Shown piece after piece: positions 1-5,961 of a stretch of 12,437 nucleotides of DNA. The notes under the pieces are model-generated. The model worked only from the letters and a program-made list of their open reading frames with translations, did not search any database and was not told the origin of the DNA. Positions within the stretch are counted from its first letter, which is position 1, and every line of letters starts with the position of its first letter. Position numbers and translations under genes: made by a program. Source of the stretch: Candidatus Gastranaerophilales bacterium (GTDB lineage: Bacteria > Cyanobacteriota > Vampirovibrionia > Gastranaerophilales > CAJFVJ01); the NCBI GenBank assembly GCA_028694275.1, contig JAQUTS010000035.1, forward strand, positions 1 through 12,437. The letters run 5' to 3'.

Positions 1-2769
1 CTCTGGATTTTTGAACGCGATTTCACAGGGTTCGATCATTTTATTAGCAACAGCATCAGCATTTTTATGAGGTTTTCTTAGGTATTCTTCTTCTGATTCA
101 GTACCTCTGAGTGGTTCAAAATCGACAAACAATGCATTTTTACCGTCAGTAAGTCCACTTGCTAATCCGCCTACTTTCTTAACTATAGAAATCATACCAC
201 CAAGCGGCATACCTTCTTTGTGAACTAAGCCACAAGGCTCTTCCCAGCTGGTCATTGGCCAGAAATCAGACATTGTTTGAGCTGCTTTGTAGTAGCCTTT
301 TTCGTTGAATAGATCAGCAACTACTATGCGTTTTGCTTTGTCAGGGTATTTATCGACCAATTCTTTTTTCATTTTGACCAAATCTGCCATCAAATCCCCT
401 TGACCTTGAACGTAGATTACAGGGGCTTCGTGACCTTGATATTTTTGGTAGAATTTTTCGATTGAATGGTGCAATATATCAATACCTTTTTGGTTTACAA
501 GTCTACCTGCAGAGCCTATAACCGGTGTATTTTCATTTACGCCTGTCAAGTCTGTTATTTCTTGATGTTTTATTTTCATCGGATTTGCAGGGTCTTTACT
601 TCTTGCTATTAGGTTTTCGATGACTACTTTTTTGTTTGATTGACGCCAAGCATAAAGATCTTGTATTTCTTTAGAATATGGTGTTAAGGCGCCATGTTTT
701 AGTCCAAGCCCCTGAGTTATTTGTTCGACAACAGATTCTGTCATAGAATTTGCAAGTTTTTCACAACCATTTGTAATACCTATCATTGTTGGTTTTTGAA
801 GATTTTCCATTTCTTTTTCGCCGATATTTAATCCGCTATTTTTGGCGATAGTCAAAATATTACTTTTATCGGAAAATTCACCGAGCCTTGCTCTTATTTT
901 GAATACAGGTTGGTAATCACGGCCAAAATCACTTGTTGCGATTTCTTTTGCGTAATTATCAGAAACAGGGATAATCATATCAGAATAATGAGCAAGCATT
1001 GCTTGAGGATGGATGTCTGTGCCATTGAAGAACGGATTCCATAGTTTTTGTTGAAGCCCTTGAGTGTGGCCGTTGATGTGAGAGTTGATTACTTGAGAAT
1101 TCTCTACGATATTTGCCGTATGATGATCAAACATCACATTCATTAATTTTTCTTGAGAGAACCAAACATTACCAGGGCAACCTGCATTGTGCATAAGTGA
1201 GATAATCGGTATATTTTTAAGCTGGTCTGCTGATTCAGGATCGATCTCACTGAATGATTTTCTTACAGGAGTGAGTTGTCTTATCATTGCGGCAATTGGT
1301 CCTGTATGCCAGTCATTTCCTATAATTACATCGGCTTTTAATTTATCGCCTTTTTTATCAAAGACAGCTTTACCTTCATTTTTATGAAGGTCATTTAAGT
1401 GTTCGTAGAAGAATTTACTGAAATAGATAAATCTTTCTGTTTCACCTGCAGCTACTGCATTGTTGTTGTACATATTGATAGCTTTTGTATCAACTATTGT
1501 TTTTGGGATATTCAAGTTGAATTTGTCATTATCATAAAAGACGTATTTTAGCTCGGTGTAGTATTTAATAGTGGCATTTTCACCTTCTCTTTTGGCAATG
1601 AAACCACCTTGACGGAAGGTTTTATCTTCTGACTTTTCGATTGTTTTTGCTATTTCTTCTTTAAGCTCAGGAGTTAGATATTGTTCGGCTATATCAGCGC
1701 TTATTTCTTCTTGTTTTTTAGCAGAGAATAATCTGACTTTTTCTTTAGAAATACCTTTATCTGTTGTTATAGGGACTTCCATTTCTTTAATAAGATCAAG
1801 ATGTGTTATTTTTTCATTTGTTTTTTTACCTGTATTCGGATCTAAATTCAATTCGATGTATTTGTAGCCGTCTTTGTCTTTTATAAGTTTTAAGAAATCG
1901 TTGTTTTTAATTCTGCCTTGATATAAAGGAGTATCAAGGACTACATTGATTTTTTGTCTTTCATTAACCATTGCAATCAAGCTTTGAGCAAGTTCTTTAG
2001 GAACAATGGATAATCCGCCTGCATTTGTGAATGGGCGAATTTCTGCTGTTGGAAATCTGAAGAAGGTTTCGTCTTTAGGGGCACTAAAGCCTCTTTTTAT
2101 ACCAAGGATTCTTGCTGCTGATTCTGTTTGAAGCTCTCTTTTTGTAGCTTCATCAAGTTCGTATCCGCTGTGGGCAAAAGTAAAATGGTTTCCGTTTACT
2201 TCAACTGTTTTTGTAACAAAAGGTGCGCCCACTCCATTTGCAGCTTGGGCTGCGCCTGCTTTTTGTAAAGCGGCATTGGCGGTTGTTACGGCTGTTGCAG
2301 CTTTTGTTTCGACATTGTTTACTTTTGTTGATACACCCTCTATTTTTTGTTCTACTTCACCCATTTTTGTTTTTGTTGCCCCATCCAATTCTGAAATTTT
2401 GCTTTCAGTTGCGGCAGTTTTTTCATTTATGTGATTTTTTACATTATTTATGACGTCATCTTTTACGTGGTTTATTTTTTCTTCAAGTTCTGAAAATTTC
2501 TTGCCTAAGTCTTCTTTAATGGGTTTGCCTTTTCCTGAGAAGAATTGAGCGATTGATTTTCTTTTTGCAATACCTGCTGCGACAAGAACACCACCCAAAA
2601 TAAGTTCGTCTGCGTAGGTGTTTTGACCAATAATGTTAATTATGTTTGTGCCCTTTTTTCTTTCAGGAGCAATTTTTTGAGTAGGGATTTTATTGTCTTT
2701 GGATTTTGGACTGTATGCGTTCTGTTTGTGCTTGTTTGCCAAGCCACTTTCCGTGAGAGAATTTACCAT
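1..2769 (-). CDS. Giant GT5 glycogen/starch synthase-like glycosyltransferase with N-terminal coiled coil (3' end outside window)
   Basis: The first 923 residues are visible; the C-terminus lies beyond the left edge. The family (GT5, GT-B fold) transfers glucose from ADP- or UDP-glucose to growing alpha-1,4-glucan. In order: a polar Lys-rich N-terminus (1-54), a short hydrophobic stretch (about 55-68, LILGGVLVAAGIA), a heptad-like coiled coil (about 82-170), then the catalytic part from about 240. Motifs seen are NAGGLSIV (249-256, the KxGG loop), DWH (486-488), HNAG (from 527), GITNG (about 660), GRLVNQKG with R756 and K761, and EPCG (844-847). R, K and EPCG match donor-site residues of GlgA, but the KxGG lysine is Asn249, so activity or substrate may differ. 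It is far longer than the usual 480 or so residues. The ATG at 2769 is supported by GAGG eight bases upstream. Phe and Tyr codons are mostly C-ending, unlike the paralogue at 5962. Family assignment is firm; activity is not. Confidence 0.87.
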   Translation of the reverse strand, partial: MVNSLTESGLANKHKQNAYSPKSKDNKIPTQKIAPERKKGTNIINIIGQNTYADELILGGVLVAAGIAKRKSIAQFFSGKGKPIKEDLGKKFSELEEKINHVKDDVINNVKNHINEKTAATESKISELDGATKTKMGEVEQKIEGVSTKVNNVETKAATAVTTANAALQKAGAAQAANGVGAPFVTKTVEVNGNHFTFAHSGYELDEATKRELQTESAARILGIKRGFSAPKDETFFRFPTAEIRPFTNAGGLSIVPKELAQSLIAMVNERQKINVVLDTPLYQGRIKNNDFLKLIKDKDGYKYIELNLDPNTGKKTNEKITHLDLIKEMEVPITTDKGISKEKVRLFSAKKQEEISADIAEQYLTPELKEEIAKTIEKSEDKTFRQGGFIAKREGENATIKYYTELKYVFYDNDKFNLNIPKTIVDTKAINMYNNNAVAAGETERFIYFSKFFYEHLNDLHKNEGKAVFDKKGDKLKADVIIGNDWHTGPIAAMIRQLTPVRKSFSEIDPESADQLKNIPIISLMHNAGCPGNVWFSQEKLMNVMFDHHTANIVENSQVINSHINGHTQGLQQKLWNPFFNGTDIHPQAMLAHYSDMIIPVSDNYAKEIATSDFGRDYQPVFKIRARLGEFSDKSNILTIAKNSGLNIGEKEMENLQKPTMIGITNGCEKLANSMTESVVEQITQGLGLKHGALTPYSKEIQDLYAWRQSNKKVVIENLIARSKDPANPMKIKHQEITDLTGVNENTPVIGSAGRLVNQKGIDILHHSIEKFYQKYQGHEAPVIYVQGQGDLMADLVKMKKELVDKYPDKAKRIVVADLFNEKGYYKAAQTMSDFWPMTSWEEPCGLVHKEGMPLGGMISIVKKVGGLASGLTDGKNALFVDFEPLRGTESEEEYLRKPHKNADAVANKMIEPCEIAFKNPE

Positions 2770-2777
2770 AAGAGAGA

Positions 2778-2781
2778 CCTC
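2778..2781 (-). promoter_or_regulatory. Ribosome binding site of the 1-2769 GT5 gene
   Basis: On the minus strand GAGG lies 8 bases before the ATG at 2769. It supports that start, and no in-frame upstream start with a better site was noticed. Confidence 0.55.
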
Positions 2782-2916
2782 GAAACCATATTAACTAACT
2801 GAACAAAAGAGAAATTTTGAAATAACCGAACACTGGTATAAAATTAAAATAAAAAAAATATTGCTATTTCGGACGTAGAATGTTTACAATATGTAACTTA
2901 AAATTTACATGCTGAT

Positions 2917-2944
2917 AATATAATTATTTTTTGCATAATGTCTA
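2917..2944 (-). promoter_or_regulatory. Candidate promoter for the 1-2769 GT5 gene
   Basis: Read on the minus strand, TAGACA (2944-2939) and TATATT (2922-2917) are separated by 16 bases, and each matches 5 of 6 consensus sigma-70 positions. The region is extremely AT-rich, so chance matches are likely. If real, it leaves a leader of about 140 bases before the ATG that contains one copy of the ATTGTAAA octamer. Confidence 0.3.
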
Positions 2945-2945
2945 C

Positions 2946-2963
2946 AAAAACATTGTAAATGTT
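2946..2963 (-). terminator. Weak hairpin plus T-run after aspA (possible terminator or operator)
   Basis: AACATT-GTA-AATGTT (2949-2963) is a perfect 6-base inverted repeat with a 3-base loop. On the minus strand it is followed at once by a T-run, about 28 bases after the aspA stop, the right place for an intrinsic terminator of the hydF-aspA transcript. The stem has only one G-C pair, so it would be a poor terminator. Its symmetry and the overlapping ATTGTAAA octamer equally allow a protein-binding site. Confidence 0.35.
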
Positions 2964-2990
2964 GCTTAAATTTTACAATTCAATGAAGAA

Positions 2991-4382
2991 TCAGCCTTTG
3001 TGCCCCAAGGATAATACCGATTGAGCCGAAATAGCATTATCAAATTCTTCTTGTGATAAAAGTTTATTATTAAGAATATATTCTCTTATTGTTATTTGTT
3101 TTTTCTGCACTTCTGATGCTATTTGGGTGATTTTTTTGTACCCGAGCTTTGGCAATAATGCAGTCAAAACAGCCGTACTGTTATCGACTGATGATTGTAT
3201 CTTTTCTAGGTTTGGCTTGATGTTTTTTATGCAGTTTATGGCAAATATTTTGTTGGTATTTATCAAAATATCTAAGGATTCCAAAAAACTAAAAGCTATC
3301 ATCGGTGCGAATTGATTTAATTCTAATTGTCCCATCGCTACACATTGATTAATAATTACATCATTTCCAAGGACTTTTATTCCTGCTTGAGCAACAGCTT
3401 CAGCGATGACTGGATTGATTTTGCCCGGCATTATAGATGAGCCGGCTTGCACAGGTGGGAGGGTTATTTCTCCAAAACCGGCATTAGGCCCAGAATTCAA
3501 AAGTCTGAGATCATTTGATATTTTTATTAAGTTTGTTGCGTGAGCTTTTAATATGCCGGATACTTCTGTAAAAACATCCCAGTTTTGGGTGTTTTCTACC
3601 ATGTTTTCTGCACGGGCTAAACCTATTCCTGTTAATGTTCTTAGGTGCTCAATTGCACCAAAGATGAATTTTCTGGGTGCGCTTAGTCCTGTTCCTATGG
3701 CAGTGCCCCCAAGATTTACGACCCTGAGGCGTTCTTCACATTTGTAAACTCTCCATCTGTCCCTTGCTATGGCTTCTGCATAGGAGGAGAATTCTTTGCC
3801 CAAAGTAATCAAAACAGCATCCATAAGTTGTGTTCTACCGACTTTTACGATGTCAGAAAATTCTTTTTCTTTTTCTTCAAAACTTTCTTGTGTTTTTATC
3901 AAGACTTTTTCAAGTTTTCTCAAAAGAAATACAGACGCTGTTTTCAATGCAGTCGGGAATGTGTCATTTGTGGATTGATACAAGTTGATATCTTCGATAG
4001 GGTCAATGATATTATAGCTGCCTTTTTCGTGACCCAAAATTTCAAGAGCTCTGTTGGCGATTACTTCGTTGATATTCATATTCAAAGAAGTCCCCGCCCC
4101 TCCTTGCATAGGGTCAACTATTATGTGTTCATTTAGTTCGCCTTTTGACATTTCTTTGCAGGCTTTTATGATTGCAGATGCTTTTTGTGGCTCCCATATT
4201 TCAAGATTATTTATTGTCATAGCGCAGGCAAGTTTGACAAATCCGTACGCTTGAATAAATTCGGGCAGGATTTTATATTTGGAAATAGGGAAGTTTTCAA
4301 GAGCTCTTGCTGTGTGAATTCCCCATAAGGCGTCTTTCGGGATTTTTTTAGAGCCTAAAAAATCTTTTTCTTCTCTTGTCAT
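2991..4382 (-). CDS. aspA: Aspartate ammonia-lyase (aspartase)
   Basis: A 463-residue member of the aspartase/fumarase superfamily, which deaminates L-aspartate to fumarate and ammonium in the cytoplasm, normally as a homotetramer. Seen in order: GIHTAR (21-26), QGGAGTS (93-99), STNDTFPTALK (137-147), GRTQLMDAV (182-190), and the superfamily signature GSSIMPGKINP (314-324). In that loop S315 corresponds by position to the general-base Ser of characterised aspartases and K321 to a substrate-binding Lys. The QGGAGTS and GRTQLMDA forms favour aspartase over fumarase, although a close fumarase-like relative cannot be ruled out. Length is normal (E. coli AspA is 478). The ATG overlaps the hydF TGA by four bases, and AAGAGGG lies seven bases upstream inside the hydF 3' end, so translation is probably coupled. 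Linkage to hydF suggests it supplies ammonium for H-cluster assembly; that role is inferred. Confidence 0.93.
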   Translation of the reverse strand: MTREEKDFLGSKKIPKDALWGIHTARALENFPISKYKILPEFIQAYGFVKLACAMTINNLEIWEPQKASAIIKACKEMSKGELNEHIIVDPMQGGAGTSLNMNINEVIANRALEILGHEKGSYNIIDPIEDINLYQSTNDTFPTALKTASVFLLRKLEKVLIKTQESFEEKEKEFSDIVKVGRTQLMDAVLITLGKEFSSYAEAIARDRWRVYKCEERLRVVNLGGTAIGTGLSAPRKFIFGAIEHLRTLTGIGLARAENMVENTQNWDVFTEVSGILKAHATNLIKISNDLRLLNSGPNAGFGEITLPPVQAGSSIMPGKINPVIAEAVAQAGIKVLGNDVIINQCVAMGQLELNQFAPMIAFSFLESLDILINTNKIFAINCIKNIKPNLEKIQSSVDNSTAVLTALLPKLGYKKITQIASEVQKKQITIREYILNNKLLSQEEFDNAISAQSVLSLGHKG

Positions 4383-5620
4383 TTCTGTGCCCTCTTATTT
4401 TCTTCATAAATCTCTTTGGCCAAAGGAAACGGCTCCAATGCCCTGTCAAAAATCCCAAGCGCATAAGCAATGGCAAGGCCGTAGTTTGTAATCGGAACAT
4501 TATTTTGTTTTGCTTTCATTATGCGAGAGAGGATTTCTCTTCTGTTTGTCATACAAGCACCGCAATGCACGATGAGCTTGTAATCTTTTATATCTTGTGG
4601 GAAATCGTGCCCCGAATAATGCGTAAAATCAAGTTTTCCGCCTGCATATTGGGTTAGCCATCTTGGTATTTTGACTCGACCTATATCATCGCCTATGGCG
4701 TGGTGGGTGCAGGATTCGCAGATTAAAACCTTATCTTTTGGTTTTAGGTTTTCGATGGCTGTTGCACCTTTTACAAATTCATTTAATTCTCCTTTGAACC
4801 TGGCAAAAAGAATGGAAAAAGAGGTGAGTTTTATTTCTTTTGGCACATCAGCCGATACTTTTAAAAATGCTTGAGAATCTGTTATGACAAGGTGCGGCGG
4901 TTTTTTTAGATTATCAAGAGCTTCTTTTAATTCTCTTTCTTTCACGACTAAAACCATCGAATCATTATCTAAAAGATCACGTATGGTTTGTACTTGAGGC
5001 AAAATGAGTCTACCTTTTGGAGCTTCTAAATCAATAGGGACAACAAGTATGGCCATTTTTCCTGACGGTACGAGATCAGCTGCTATTGCAGGCGGATTAA
5101 TAAATTCATCAGGAGCCAAATCAATGAGTTTTTGCCTGAGGTTGTCTATTCCCACAGAAGTTTGAGCGGAGGTTATGACGTATTCGAGGTTGAATTTTTT
5201 TATTTCTTCGATTGTTTCATAGGGGCATTCTCCTAGGTCTGATTTGTTCAAAACGGCAATTGTCGGGATTTTTCTCTTTTGGAATTCTTTTGCAAGTGTT
5301 CTCTCAAATTCGCCCCAACCGTTGTTATCACAAACTATCAGGGCCAAATCTGTACGGTCAAACATTTTTTCGGTTTTTTCAATACGCATTTGTCCAAGTT
5401 TGCCAACATCATCAATACCTGCAGTATCAACAAAAAGAACGGGCCCTAAAGGTAAAAGCTCCATTGCTTTTTCAACCGGATCAGTTGTTGTTCCTGCAAT
5501 GTCTGACACTATTGATATATTTTGTTTGGTTAAGGCGTTTAGAATATTTGATTTTCCGACGTTTCTCTTGCCGAAAAGTCCTATATGAAGACGCATTCCT
5601 CTTGGGGTGTTTTGTTGCAT
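4379..5620 (-). CDS. hydF: [FeFe]-hydrogenase maturation GTPase HydF
   Basis: HydF is the GTPase and scaffold on which the diiron subcluster made by HydE and HydG is completed before transfer to the hydrogenase. Numbered from the chosen start, the G domain shows the P-loop GKRNVGKS (17-24), GTTTDP (43-48), DTAG (65-68), NKSD (125-128) and SAQ (151-153). The C-terminal Fe-S cluster domain has CTHH (304-307) and HCGAC (352-356), the CxH...HCxxC pattern diagnostic of HydF, and ends with the family-typical YGLAIAYALGIFDRALEPF. The frame stays open to an ATG at 5791, but the 57 extra residues look unconserved. The start at 5620 yields TPRGMRLHIGLFG near the N-terminus as in known HydF, gives 413 residues (the usual size), has AAAGGA upstream, and a promoter lies inside the longer version. 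HydE, HydG and the hydrogenase are not in this window. Confidence 0.95.
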   Translation of the reverse strand: MQQNTPRGMRLHIGLFGKRNVGKSNILNALTKQNISIVSDIAGTTTDPVEKAMELLPLGPVLFVDTAGIDDVGKLGQMRIEKTEKMFDRTDLALIVCDNNGWGEFERTLAKEFQKRKIPTIAVLNKSDLGECPYETIEEIKKFNLEYVITSAQTSVGIDNLRQKLIDLAPDEFINPPAIAADLVPSGKMAILVVPIDLEAPKGRLILPQVQTIRDLLDNDSMVLVVKERELKEALDNLKKPPHLVITDSQAFLKVSADVPKEIKLTSFSILFARFKGELNEFVKGATAIENLKPKDKVLICESCTHHAIGDDIGRVKIPRWLTQYAGGKLDFTHYSGHDFPQDIKDYKLIVHCGACMTNRREILSRIMKAKQNNVPITNYGLAIAYALGIFDRALEPFPLAKEIYEENKRAQK

Positions 5621-5631
5621 TTTGAGTTGAG

Positions 5632-5637
5632 TCCTTT
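5632..5637 (-). promoter_or_regulatory. Ribosome binding site deciding the hydF start
   Basis: On the minus strand AAAGGA ends 11 bases before the ATG at 5620. Spacing is slightly long but acceptable. Together with the promoter just upstream it favours this start over the ATG at 5791. Confidence 0.55.
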
Positions 5638-5649
5638 GTCTATATGACA

Positions 5650-5678
5650 ATTTTAGTCGAGACGGAAGAATTTGTGAA
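5650..5678 (-). promoter_or_regulatory. Promoter of the hydF-aspA operon
   Basis: On the minus strand TTCACA (5678-5673) and TAAAAT (5655-5650) are separated by exactly 17 bases, and each matches 5 of 6 sigma-70 consensus positions. Transcription would begin near 5643, leaving a leader of about 23 bases that contains the AAAGGA ribosome site. Confidence 0.55.
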
Positions 5679-5892
5679 CATGTATTTTGAAATTCTTGAT
5701 ATTTGGGTTTTTTGAGTGTAAAAAAGGCGACAAATTTAATTTGAAAAGCTTTTGGGTATTTGTGAAATATTGTAAATAAAATATTGACCAATTTGGCAAG
5801 TTTTTTTTATTACGAACGTTTGAGTGAACAATTGAACCTTTAAATATCCAAATACGGCAAAACTGTCGTCAAATAGCGTTACCTTCTGCCTT

Positions 5893-5921
5893 TTGGCATT
5901 TTTTATATTTCACTCTATATT
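5893..5921 (+). promoter_or_regulatory. Promoter of the GT5 gene at 5962
   Basis: TTGGCA (5893-5898) and TATATT (5916-5921) are separated by 17 bases, and each matches 5 of 6 sigma-70 consensus positions. Transcription would start near 5928, leaving a leader of about 34 bases. Confidence 0.55.
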
Positions 5922-5947
5922 TTTTATTTTTCCCTCCCCTAAAAACT

Positions 5948-5953
5948 GAAAGG
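5948..5953 (+). promoter_or_regulatory. Ribosome binding site of the GT5 gene at 5962
   Basis: GAAAGG lies eight bases before the ATG at 5962, good strength and spacing, which fixes this start. Confidence 0.6.
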
Positions 5954-5961
5954 TTAGCACT

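Larger units (their letters stand above)
5621..5961. other. Divergent intergenic region between hydF and the second GT5 gene
   Basis: This 341-base AT-rich stretch holds no convincing gene. The hydF frame is open through its left half (to 5791), but that peptide is unlike HydF N-termini. It contains the hydF promoter (minus strand), the promoter and ribosome site of the GT5 gene at 5962 (plus strand), one ATTGTAAA octamer (5769-5776) and a run of eight T at 5801-5808. No RNA gene or riboswitch was recognised. Confidence 0.6.

Noticed and set aside
2223..2453. Leu-rich plus-strand frame resembling a membrane peptide
   Set aside because: It is antisense to the Ala/Lys/Glu-rich coiled coil of the GT5 gene, which produces Leu/Phe-rich shadows.
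2770..2990. Small RNA or riboswitch in the leader of the first GT5 gene
   Set aside because: The 221 bases are AT-rich with only one short palindrome; no known aptamer pattern or stable GC stem is seen.
3828..4136. 102-residue plus-strand frame
   Set aside because: It is antisense to aspA, whose motifs are unambiguous, and has no ribosome site or family likeness.
5212..5625. 137-residue plus-strand frame
   Set aside because: It is antisense to the HydF G domain.
5621..5791. 57-residue N-terminal extension of hydF from the ATG at 5791
   Set aside because: The extension does not resemble HydF, and the well-spaced promoter at 5650-5678 and ribosome site at 5632-5637 lie inside it.
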